DNA of 6,364 nucleotides from NCBI GenBank assembly GCA_023399455.1, contig JAEWPN010000178.1, positions 1-6,364 of the forward strand, given 5' to 3'. A model generated the notes under the pieces. It was not told where the DNA came from and did no database searches. It worked only from the letters and a program-made list of their open reading frames with translations. How positions within the stretch are numbered: position 1 is the first letter of the stretch; every line of letters starts with the position of its first letter. The stretch is from Bacillota bacterium. GTDB taxonomy: Bacteria > Bacillota > Clostridia > Lachnospirales > Lachnospiraceae. The translations under genes and the position numbers were made by a program. Below are positions 1-6,343 of the stretch, in pieces.

Positions 1-501
1 AAGGTGTATTTGGAGGGGCAGGATGTATATGCGGGGAGCAATGAGAAACTCGCCATCTTCCGCAGGCGGCAGGTTGGACTGATTTACCAGTTTCACAACC
101 TCATTCCCACTCTGAATGTGGTGGAAAATATCACCTTGCCTATCCTGATGGACAAGCGGAAGGTCAATGAGGAACGGCTGAATGATCTGCTCGAAATGCT
201 TGGTCTGCAAGACCGTAAAATGCATTTACCCAATCAGCTTTCGGGCGGTCAGCAACAGCGCGTTTCCATAGGGCGCGCTTTGATGAACGCTCCGGCGGTC
301 ATGCTTGCCGACGAACCCACGGGCAGTTTGGACAGCCGGAATGGACATGAAATCATCAAGCTGCTGAAAGAAAGCAATAAGAAATATGGGCAGACCCTTC
401 TCCTCGTCACCCATGACGAAAATATCGCCCTGCAGGCAGACCGCATCATCGGTATATCGGACGGCAAAGTAACGCGGGATGAGAGGATGGTGCAGCCATG
501 A
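1..501 (+). CDS. ABC transporter ATP-binding protein (MacB/LolD/BceA-like), 5' truncated
   Basis: This is the ATPase subunit of an ABC exporter; it would sit on the cytoplasmic face and drive the FtsX-type permease encoded next. The frame is open to the left edge, so the GTG at 4 is an internal valine, not the start; roughly 60 N-terminal residues including the Walker A P-loop should lie upstream. Numbering from codon 4: Q-loop in GLIYQFHNLIPT (Q29), signature LSGGQQQR (79-86), Walker B AVMLADEPTG with catalytic Glu104, D-loop SLD (108-110), H-loop His137 in VTHDEN. The YQFHNLIPTLNVVENI stretch is characteristic of the MacB/LolD/BceA branch. No catalytic residue in the visible part is missing. 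The stop overlaps the next start (ATGA, 498-501), implying translational coupling. The substrate cannot be deduced. Confidence 0.95.
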   Translation, partial: KVYLEGQDVYAGSNEKLAIFRRRQVGLIYQFHNLIPTLNVVENITLPILMDKRKVNEERLNDLLEMLGLQDRKMHLPNQLSGGQQQRVSIGRALMNAPAVMLADEPTGSLDSRNGHEIIKLLKESNKKYGQTLLLVTHDENIALQADRIIGISDGKVTRDERMVQP

Positions 502-3041
502 ATATTTTTAACAAAGTTACCCTGCAGAGCATGAAAAGAAGCCGGACCCGAACGATTGTCACGATTATCGGAGTTATTCTGTCCGCTGCCATGATTACAG
601 CAGTCGCTGCCTTTGCCGTGTCCCTGCAAAGCTATATGATAAGTGGTGCTGTTGCCAAATATGGTGATTGGCATATTGAAATCCCGGACGCAGATTCCTC
701 CTTTGTGCAGGAACAGACAGAGGACAGCCGAGTGGCAAATGCTGTAGCGCTGCAGAACATCGGCTATGCCACACTGGAAGGCGGACAAAATCCCGACAAG
801 CCATATCTCTTTATTACCGGATGGAACGAGGAAGCCTTGGATGCTCTGCCCATCAAGCTGCTTTCCGGCAGACTGCCGGAGAACAGCAGCGAGGTCGTGA
901 TACCGGCTCATATTGCGGCAAACGGCGGCGTGAAAATTTCGGTGGGCGACACACTCACCCTCTCGGTCAGCAACCGCATGAGCGGCGACCGGAAACTCAG
1001 CCAGCACGATTCGTATTGTGCCGGGGAAGAAACGCTTGTGCCCGTGACAGAGAAAACATATACGGTCGTCGGCATCTGCGGGCGGCCGGGAATCGAGGAG
1101 TATGCTGCACCCGGATACACTTTGATTACAACAGAGGATACCGCCTCAGCGAACAGTCTTACCGTATTTATCACGCTGAAGGACCCATATCAGATTCATT
1201 CTTATGCAGATAGCATATCAGACAATAACCGTTACGTTTTGAACGATGATGTACTGCGTTTTATGGGACTTTCAGGTGAAAAGATGCTTACAGTTCTTCT
1301 GTACTCGATTGGCAGCATTTTGATTGCCCTGGTTATGCTCGGCTCGGTGTTCCTGATTTATAATTCATTCAACATCTCATTGAATGAACGCACGCACCAG
1401 TTTGGAATTCTCATGTCGATAGGTGCCACGGAAAAACAGCTGCGCAATTCTGTGCTGTTTGAGGGGATTTGTATCGGTATGATCGGCATTCCGATCGGTA
1501 TTTTGGTCGGGATACCAAGCATCAAGCTTGTGCTTTCTCTTGTGGCAAAGAATTTCGCAAATGTTATGTATGACAATGTACCGTTGATTTTGGTGGTGTC
1601 TGTTCCTGCTCTTGTTGCGGCGGCGGTTATCAGTATGATTACCATTCTGATTTCGGCCTATATTCCGGCAAAGAAGGCCGCCAGTGCGCCCGTGATGGAG
1701 TGTATCCGCCAGACAAACGAGGTCAAGGTGGAAGCCAAAGCGATAAGAACTTCAAAGCTCGCGGAACGCCTTTACGGTTTAGAGGAGACACTTGCGTTAA
1801 AAAACTTTAAGAGAAACAGGCGGCGTTACCGCAGCATTATCCTGTCGCTTACGTTAAGTGTTGTGTTGTTTGTGTCGGCAAGCTCTTTCGGAGCCTATTT
1901 GAATAAGATCGCTGAGAATTCCTCTGTGGTAGTTGAAGAATATGACATCTGTTTCTATACGCGAGACATGGAGGAAAGTGAGCTGTTACAGCTTTATGAT
2001 GAGTTGAAAACCGCCGATAGCGTTACCGAAAGCTCTTATCAGGCACTTTCGACCTATTCCTGCGTGCTAGGTACAAGTGATCTGTCAAGCCATTTTTTTG
2101 ACGAGTATGGCGAGTCCATCGGTTATGATGGGGCGAGTGAAACGGTGGAAGTGCAGTTGGATATTCAGTTTGTTGAGGACAGCGTCTATCAGAACCTGCT
2201 CGAAGGCCTCGGCCTGTCCGAAGAGGAATACACCGGGCAGGACAAAAAAATGATCATGGCAGGAATACTGCCTGGGAGTTGGTATACGCAGGAACAGCCT
2301 ATGGAATTTACGCTCCGCTCCAAGACCGGGGACCAGACGAAAACGATCCGTGCAACCTTTGTAAAAGACTACCCCGATCTGCTGCCCACAGAGCCGGGTG
2401 AGTGGCCCGGATACTCTCTTATGGTGATGGCCCCCTACGAGGTAAAGCCGCAGTTTGACGCGCTAGGTGCGACTGTAAAGCCTACAAAACTGGGCATGAC
2501 CTTCAAGTCGGAAAATCCCGGTCAGTCTACGACTGAGATGCAGAGGATGATTGATGGAGCCGGCATTACCGCCGACTATAATCTGTACAATGTCTATGAG
2601 ATACTGGAGCAAAACCGTAATATCACATTCATTGTTAATCTGTTCTCGGTTGTTTTTATCGCGATGATTTCGCTGATTGCGGTTGCCAACGTCTTCAACA
2701 CGATTTCCACCAATATCAAGCTGCGCAGACGGGAATTTGCCATGCTCCGTTCTGTGGGAATGTCCGATCGGGATTTCAATAAGATGATGCGCTTTGAATG
2801 CACTCTTTATGGAGCGCGGACGATGCTTTGGGGGCTGCCCCTCTCAGGAATCCTTTCGGGTCTGATTTATAAGGGGATGGTTGTCGGTGGGGCGGACAAT
2901 ATCGATTTCGTTTTTCCGTGGGGCAGTATGGCGATCAGCGTGTTCAGCGTGCTCTTTATCGTGTTCATTACAATGCTGTATGCCATCAGCAAGATAAAAA
3001 AAGAAAATATCATTGATGCGCTTCGGGATGATATGACTTGA
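498..3041 (+). CDS. ABC transporter permease with two FtsX domains
   Basis: This is the membrane subunit (847 aa) partnering the preceding ATPase. By eye there are eight transmembrane segments, at about 18-43, 265-290, 319-348, 362-388, 446-467, 708-733, 774-793 and 807-829. That is a tandem repeat of the MacB-type unit (one helix, a large outside domain, three helices): extracytoplasmic domains of about 220 (44-264) and 240 residues (468-707) each precede an FtsX core. Both cores carry the typical cytoplasmic motif: NERTHQFGILMSIGAT (296-311) and RRREFAMLRSVGMSD (743-757). The N-terminus is a positively charged stretch (KRSRTR) before the first helix. The start is fixed by the ATGA overlap with the ATPase. 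Homologues belong to exporters and mechanotransmission transporters (MacB, LolCDE, BceB) handling peptides, lipoproteins or antimicrobials; the 4+4 topology is unlike the 10-helix BceB, so a bacitracin role is not assumed. No sensor kinase or regulator gene is visible here. Confidence 0.93.
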   Translation: MNIFNKVTLQSMKRSRTRTIVTIIGVILSAAMITAVAAFAVSLQSYMISGAVAKYGDWHIEIPDADSSFVQEQTEDSRVANAVALQNIGYATLEGGQNPDKPYLFITGWNEEALDALPIKLLSGRLPENSSEVVIPAHIAANGGVKISVGDTLTLSVSNRMSGDRKLSQHDSYCAGEETLVPVTEKTYTVVGICGRPGIEEYAAPGYTLITTEDTASANSLTVFITLKDPYQIHSYADSISDNNRYVLNDDVLRFMGLSGEKMLTVLLYSIGSILIALVMLGSVFLIYNSFNISLNERTHQFGILMSIGATEKQLRNSVLFEGICIGMIGIPIGILVGIPSIKLVLSLVAKNFANVMYDNVPLILVVSVPALVAAAVISMITILISAYIPAKKAASAPVMECIRQTNEVKVEAKAIRTSKLAERLYGLEETLALKNFKRNRRRYRSIILSLTLSVVLFVSASSFGAYLNKIAENSSVVVEEYDICFYTRDMEESELLQLYDELKTADSVTESSYQALSTYSCVLGTSDLSSHFFDEYGESIGYDGASETVEVQLDIQFVEDSVYQNLLEGLGLSEEEYTGQDKKMIMAGILPGSWYTQEQPMEFTLRSKTGDQTKTIRATFVKDYPDLLPTEPGEWPGYSLMVMAPYEVKPQFDALGATVKPTKLGMTFKSENPGQSTTEMQRMIDGAGITADYNLYNVYEILEQNRNITFIVNLFSVVFIAMISLIAVANVFNTISTNIKLRRREFAMLRSVGMSDRDFNKMMRFECTLYGARTMLWGLPLSGILSGLIYKGMVVGGADNIDFVFPWGSMAISVFSVLFIVFITMLYAISKIKKENIIDALRDDMT

Positions 3042-3100
3042 AAGTATTGCTGAAAAAATTATTAAATGTCGTTTTTTTTGCAATATTTATATAGAATCCA

Positions 3101-3109
3101 TGCTATAAT
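3101..3109 (+). promoter_or_regulatory. Extended -10 promoter element
   Basis: TGCTATAAT is a perfect extended -10 (TGnTATAAT). The only -35-like hexamer nearby is TTGCAA at 3078-3083, but its 20-bp spacer is too long for a good fit, so the element would rely on the TG extension. It lies just before the surviving part of the decayed gene and could now drive the EcsC gene through it. No start site was measured. Confidence 0.5.
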
Positions 3110-3120
3110 CAGCAGTAACT

Positions 3121-3838
3121 ATCAGAGCCCGATATTAGAATGCAGACGAGGGCTTTGGACATGCGCTTGAGGCAGACAATTGGAATCCGAATTCATCACC
3201 GGTACTACTGGTTTTGCAATAGGTATTTTAGAAGAAATTAACTTTGACGATAAACAGCATCCGATTTTGCAGGGGATTTTAAAGTATATCACAAGCACAG
3301 CAAGTTTAAATGAAAAGGGCTGGCCCTGGAGCGTTCCATCGAATAACGATTACGCTCATGCGTCATGGTACACATATGATGCCGGCAATAAGGATGCATA
3401 TTTGGAGCTTACTTCTATAGAACTTGCATTTTTCGCCGTACGGCATGCCGATGAAAAGTCTGAAATATATAAAAAGGCGGCAATGTTACAGGATTGCAGT
3501 ATCCTAAAATCCACTAATGTATGGAGAGAGACCCGGCGAAATGGTCCGGATGGTGTGGAAGACCTTCTTCTTTTATCCAATCACCCGACAGTAAATATTA
3601 TAAGGGTAACGAGGACATAATGTCAAAAGAGCTTGACTGGCAGCTTGAAAAAATAATCGGAAGACTTTCAGAGTATAATGTATGGAATGTAAATGCAAAC
3701 GGTTGGTATTGGTTTGACGATAATCAGGGAGGCGAATATCCGATGGAGAGTTTTGTAAGTGCAAATTGGTGGGAGGTTATTGATATGATTAAATATATCG
3801 GGCTTTTTAAGAATTTCGGCAGGATGGATGTTAATTGA
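3121..3838 (+). pseudogene. Decayed gene in three frames (possible alpha/alpha-toroid, prenyltransferase-like family)
   Basis: Three consecutive pieces in different frames join into one protein. Piece A (3121 to about 3204) reads NADEGFGHALEADNWNPNSS, preceded by TAG at 3136-3138. Piece B (about 3204-3518) reads on with TTGFAIGILEEINFDDKQHP, then NEKGWPWSVPSNNDYAHASW. Piece C (about 3519-3838) reads ERDPAKWSGWCGRPSSFIQS, then SKYYKGNEDIMSKELDW and NWWEVIDMIKYIGLFKNFGR. From memory, bacterial hypothetical proteins with YQNxDGGFGHALE, SIPSNNDYxHAPWWTY and a C-terminal NWWKAIxxIxxLxFLxNFGR show these motifs in this order in one chain; GGFG and Trp-rich repeats recall terpene cyclase/prenyltransferase toroids, but that link is tentative. 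Lesions: loss of the first 25-60 codons, an amber where Gln is expected (one C to T change from CAG), loss of one base near 3202-3206, and a deletion of perhaps 40 codons with a frame change near 3513-3523. It ends 20 bp before the EcsC start. The TTG-started ORF at 3180 and the ATG-started ORF at 3521 should not be called as separate genes. Confidence 0.8.
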
Positions 3839-3845
3839 AAAAGTT

Positions 3846-3851
3846 AGGAGG
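3846..3851 (+). promoter_or_regulatory. Ribosome binding site of the EcsC-family gene
   Basis: AGGAGG is a full Shine-Dalgarno match, 7 nt before the ATG at 3859. It decides the start: the same frame is open from a TTG at 3835, but that codon overlaps the pseudogene stop and lacks a comparable site. Confidence 0.85.
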
Positions 3852-3858
3852 TGTTCCA

Positions 3859-4575
3859 ATGAATCTATATGAAAAGCATGTTGAGAAGGAACTGAACCGC
3901 TGGCATGATGACATTATTAAAAGCGCCGGATTATTTGAACGTACCTCCAAGGGAATTCAAAAGCAAACGCAAAAGCTGGTGCCGAAAAAAATGCAGAATA
4001 CAATTACTGCGACGGTTGAAAAAATGGTACAAACAATTTTGTTTGGATCAGATTTATTGACAATAAAGGAAGATGCTTCCGGCCTGTCACTGGCTGAGCA
4101 GGATTTTCTGGTACAGGAGCAATTTCAGATTTACATGAAGACAGCTGTCACACAGGGCATTGGGTTTGGAGCAGGCGGTATTTTATTGGGATTAGCCGAT
4201 CTGCCGGTGCTGATGGGGATAAAAATAAAATTTATGTTTGACGGCGCGAAGTTATATGGCTATGATACAGACCAGCAAAGCGAAAGGCTGTTTCTGCTGT
4301 ATGTTTTCCAGCTTGCCTTTTCCAGCAGAGAGCATCGTCTGGATGTGTTCCGGATATTGCAGGACTGGGATGAGCGCGACCATCCGCCGGTGGATTGGGA
4401 AAAATTTCAGATGGAGTATAGGGATTATCTGGATATCGCCAAGCTGTTACAGCTTATGCCGGTCGTAGGAAGTGTTGCGGGTGGAACCGCCAACTACAAG
4501 CTGATGAACCGACTGAAAGAGAATGTCATGAATTGCTATAGAATGCGGATTCTTTGCCGGAAGTGGAATGAATGA
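3859..4575 (+). CDS. EcsC-family protein
   Basis: This 238-residue protein matches the EcsC family (named for the third gene of the Bacillus subtilis ecsABC operon; molecular function not established). Numbering from ATG 3859: a charged helical N-terminus (1-50), the family block TVEKMVQTILFGSDLLT (52-68), a Gly-rich hydrophobic stretch GIGFGAGGILLGLADLPVLM (100-119) that could insert into or lie against the membrane, a helical segment GYDTDQQSERLFLLYVFQLA (134-153), and a C-terminal block LMPVVGSVAGGTANYKLM (199-216) followed by a basic tail (YRMRILCRKW). No signal peptide is seen. Length is about normal for the family, with no lesions. Although an ABC exporter is encoded upstream, it is of the MacB/FtsX type, not EcsAB, and the pseudogene separates them, so the neighbourhood gives no functional link. 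It is probably transcribed through the pseudogene and ends at the hairpin at 4592-4631. Confidence 0.88.
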   Translation: MNLYEKHVEKELNRWHDDIIKSAGLFERTSKGIQKQTQKLVPKKMQNTITATVEKMVQTILFGSDLLTIKEDASGLSLAEQDFLVQEQFQIYMKTAVTQGIGFGAGGILLGLADLPVLMGIKIKFMFDGAKLYGYDTDQQSERLFLLYVFQLAFSSREHRLDVFRILQDWDERDHPPVDWEKFQMEYRDYLDIAKLLQLMPVVGSVAGGTANYKLMNRLKENVMNCYRMRILCRKWNE

Positions 4576-4591
4576 AATAGAAGTTTTACAT

Positions 4592-4631
4592 TTAAAACAG
4601 ACTGAAAAGCATTCTTTTCAGTCTGTTTTAA
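4592..4631. terminator. Bidirectional intrinsic terminator
   Basis: This is a perfect 18-bp inverted repeat (TTAAAACAGACTGAAAAG at 4592-4609, its complement at 4614-4631) with a 4-nt CATT loop. The A-rich left flank and T-rich right flank give a U-tract on either strand. It sits between the convergent EcsC gene (17 bp after its stop) and the dehydrogenase gene (31 bp after its stop), so it most likely ends transcription from both sides. Confidence 0.9.
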
Positions 4632-4662
4632 GTTATCAGATATTTGAGTTACAGCTATAAAT

Positions 4663-6078
4663 TCAGGGAACAATTTCAAAAATAGTACCTTGATTATAAT
4701 CGGTCACTCTCGTGGAGCTGTAAACTCCCAAAAATAGTCTGGTCTGATTCATATCCGTTCCCAAACCAACATAATAAGAGGATCTATCTCCGAAATCATA
4801 ATCAGTTTCAATAATACTAAAATCGTTAAGCTTACAATCTGTTCTTGGCCTGGTATAAGCCAGGACACCTCTGTCAGGCTGCGGAGATTCCTGACGGCGG
4901 GCCAGCTCCGTAAATACAATACATCCCATTAAATCAGGAATATCATTTCCCATATAGGGATGGACGCCTGTGAGAGCAGAAGCTTCAAATTTGTCCGGAC
5001 GGGAATCTTCATGAAAATAGCTGATTAAAGGCGGAAGGCGCTGCACTGAAGTTTCTACTGCTTCATCATAATAAGCAAATATTTTTTCGTTTAAATTCGG
5101 GTTTGCAGAGCAGCTTCTTAAGAGCGCAGTAGGAAATATACCTTCCCACCCCCTCCAGCCGAAGTTGACAAATCCTTCCTGATCCGGCTCGGTTTCCGTT
5201 AATGAAGAGTCAATAAGATCAGTAACGGGCATCGGTTTATAGTCTACAAACGAAAAAATAGACTCTACTAAATCCTGCCCAACATCTCCTACGTATTTGA
5301 TATACTGATTATTTACCCTTTGAAAAGAAATGCCCGGTATATTGCGGACTCCTTTGGCAATGACCGTAAGTGTATCCTGAATAGATGAGGGAAGTTCGCT
5401 AAATCGTGTGACTACGGGAGGATCATCGCTGAAGGAATCTATGTCTACATCAATTTCAATTATTTTCCTGGCGATTTCCATATCATCCTGACTTAAATTA
5501 AATGGATCGTAGCCCGATCCGCCGTCTCCGGTTGTCAGAACGAGTTTGCCGGTTTCAGGTGAAAAGTTCAGGCTATTGACACCATTATGATTCAAAAATG
5601 GCCTTCTTATATTAAGCAGTGTCCGCTGTCTTTGCGGTTGGCTGGCCGGATCAAAAATCCATTCTTCGATGGTATCGATATGATCATATCGGGTTTCTCT
5701 GTTTAGCCACCTAAGATTAAGTGTTGAAGGGTCGCACGGATCAGGTGTAACGGGTCGGGAAAGGGCTCCCGGGCCTTGTGATCCGGCTACTGAATAATGA
5801 ATATAAAACAGCCCGTTATTATTAAATGCGGGATGAAAAGCCAGCCCCAGCAATCCGCGCTCGTCGTATCCGCCGGAAGTAGTGCCTAACTCCAGGATCT
5901 GCGGGCGAATATCTAAGAAGGTCTCGATAACGCCGTTTCCCATGCAAAAAATCTCTCCTATCTGTGTAGCTATAAATAATCTTTCTATTGAGTCGCCCGG
6001 AAGTATAGCTGTTTTCAAAACTGTGGGTAAATTTATATTACCGACTAAGGGCTGTAGTCCAACTTTTACTTGTACCAA
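4663..6078 (-). CDS. Glucose/sorbosone dehydrogenase-type (PQQ-dependent sugar dehydrogenase fold) protein
   Basis: This 471-residue protein belongs by motif to the GSDH six-bladed beta-propeller family: DERGLLGLAFHPAF (72-85), NHNGVNSLNFSP (163-174), LTTGDGGSGYDPFNLSQD (181-198), KGVRNIPGISF (242-252), KYVGDVGQDLVESI (261-274), FVNFGWRGWEG (303-313), and a C-terminal blade ending in GTIFEIVP. In soluble glucose dehydrogenase the family uses PQQ and Ca2+ to oxidise aldoses. Here His164 and Arg245-Asn246 sit where that enzyme has its catalytic His and PQQ-contacting Arg-Asn, but the usual NHNGG is NHNGV, so activity is uncertain; eukaryotic HHIP-like members of the fold are thought to be non-enzymatic. 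The start is TTG at 6078: a GAGGT site (6086-6090, complement) lies 7 nt before it, and no ATG or GTG occurs in frame between it and the upstream stop at 6136-6138. No signal peptide is seen, unusual for a family that is mostly exported. It stands alone, convergent with the EcsC gene. Confidence 0.85.
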   Translation of the reverse strand: MVQVKVGLQPLVGNINLPTVLKTAILPGDSIERLFIATQIGEIFCMGNGVIETFLDIRPQILELGTTSGGYDERGLLGLAFHPAFNNNGLFYIHYSVAGSQGPGALSRPVTPDPCDPSTLNLRWLNRETRYDHIDTIEEWIFDPASQPQRQRTLLNIRRPFLNHNGVNSLNFSPETGKLVLTTGDGGSGYDPFNLSQDDMEIARKIIEIDVDIDSFSDDPPVVTRFSELPSSIQDTLTVIAKGVRNIPGISFQRVNNQYIKYVGDVGQDLVESIFSFVDYKPMPVTDLIDSSLTETEPDQEGFVNFGWRGWEGIFPTALLRSCSANPNLNEKIFAYYDEAVETSVQRLPPLISYFHEDSRPDKFEASALTGVHPYMGNDIPDLMGCIVFTELARRQESPQPDRGVLAYTRPRTDCKLNDFSIIETDYDFGDRSSYYVGLGTDMNQTRLFLGVYSSTRVTDYNQGTIFEIVP

Positions 6079-6085
6079 TGTCGTT

Positions 6086-6091
6086 ACCTCA
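6086..6091 (-). promoter_or_regulatory. Ribosome binding site deciding the TTG start of the dehydrogenase
   Basis: On the minus strand this reads TGAGGT, with 7 nt between it and the TTG at 6078-6076. It is the only purine-rich site correctly placed in the open stretch before the gene, which supports the unusual start codon. Confidence 0.65.
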
Positions 6092-6131
6092 TATTTACTA
6101 ATGCCTCTTTTAAAAATATGATTATTATTAT

Positions 6132-6158
6132 TTGATTAGTACCAGATCCTGTTATAAT
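6132..6158 (+). promoter_or_regulatory. Possible promoter with extended -10
   Basis: TTGATT (6132-6137), a 15-bp spacer and TATAAT (6153-6158) with an upstream TG (6150-6151) form a promoter-like element on the + strand, divergent from the dehydrogenase gene. The spacer is short, so the extended -10 would carry most of the activity. TTATAATATA is nearly palindromic, so a minus-strand promoter for the dehydrogenase could overlap it, but I see no good minus-strand -35. Confidence 0.4.
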
Positions 6159-6285
6159 ATACCTATAAATGAAGAAGATAAATCAGCAATTGGTATTAGA
6201 GCTTTGGAACATGCAAAATATCTTGCTTCCCAACGTATTGTTTGCTATAATATACATTGTTTTAAAAGCATTCTTGTAGCTTAGG
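6141..6285 (+). other. Possible 3' remnant of a gene, or a 36-codon small ORF
   Basis: Two readings compete. In the frame of 6171 the sequence gives NIPINEEDKSAIGIRALEHA followed by KYLASQRI, well-behaved charged protein sequence that ends at TAG (6283-6285) inside a terminator hairpin; it has no start codon with an RBS and looks like the tail of a lost gene. In the frame of ATG 6169 a 36-codon ORF (stop 6277-6279) gives a basic start (MKKINQQ) and a hydrophobic tail (LLPNVLFAIIYIVLKAFL) that could span a membrane, but it too has no Shine-Dalgarno site. I do not recognise either product. The first reading is preferred because its composition looks selected and it ends where a terminator begins. 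Confidence 0.3.
6223..6251 (+). promoter_or_regulatory. Promoter for the right-edge gene
   Basis: TTGCTT (6223-6228), a 17-bp spacer and TATAAT (6246-6251) with a TG extension (6243-6244) is the best-spaced promoter in the window. Transcription would begin near 6258 and run directly into the hairpin at 6264-6294 before reaching the start codon at 6344. Confidence 0.5.
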
Positions 6286-6295
6286 AATGCTTTTT
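6264..6295 (+). terminator. Intrinsic terminator or leader attenuator hairpin
   Basis: A perfect 10-bp stem, AAAAGCATTC (6264-6273) with GAATGCTTTT (6285-6294), closes an 11-nt loop and is followed by T and ATTAT. This fits a rho-independent terminator read on the + strand, either closing the decayed gene tail before it or, since a promoter lies just upstream, acting in the 5' leader of the gene that starts at 6344. No antiterminator fold or known riboswitch is recognisable. Confidence 0.65.
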
Positions 6296-6343
6296 ATTAT
6301 ATCTTGGACAGGAAGTTATGTTAACAATAAAAGGAATAAACCT

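Noticed and set aside
249..1007. 252-codon minus-strand ORF opposite the ATPase and permease genes
   Set aside because: It lies antisense to two confidently assigned genes with conserved motifs, has no recognisable domain, and spans the boundary between them; it is a shadow ORF.
821..1213. 130-codon + strand ORF inside the permease gene
   Set aside because: It is an out-of-frame shadow rich in Arg, Gly and Gln, inside the first outside domain of the permease.
3047..3083. Imperfect inverted repeat TTGC..AAAAAA / TTTTTTTTGCAA after the permease stop
   Set aside because: The stem is almost only A-T with two weak positions and a 13-nt loop; it could help termination but is not a convincing terminator.
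3042..3120. Search for the missing N-terminus of the decayed gene before 3121
   Set aside because: All three + frames were read; each has stops and none resembles the expected start of the family, so the 5' end appears to be deleted rather than merely frameshifted.
3124..3156. Small inverted repeat AGAGCCC / GGGCTTT
   Set aside because: Seven pairs with one wobble and a 19-nt loop lie inside coding-like sequence of the pseudogene; chance is likely.
3835..3858. Upstream TTG start extending the EcsC protein by 8 residues
   Set aside because: It overlaps the pseudogene stop and would place the strong AGGAGG inside the coding region; ATG 3859 is ideally spaced from that site.
5882..6121. 79-codon + strand ORF opposite the start of the dehydrogenase gene
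   Set aside because: It is antisense to the conserved N-terminal blade, with no RBS and no recognisable domain.
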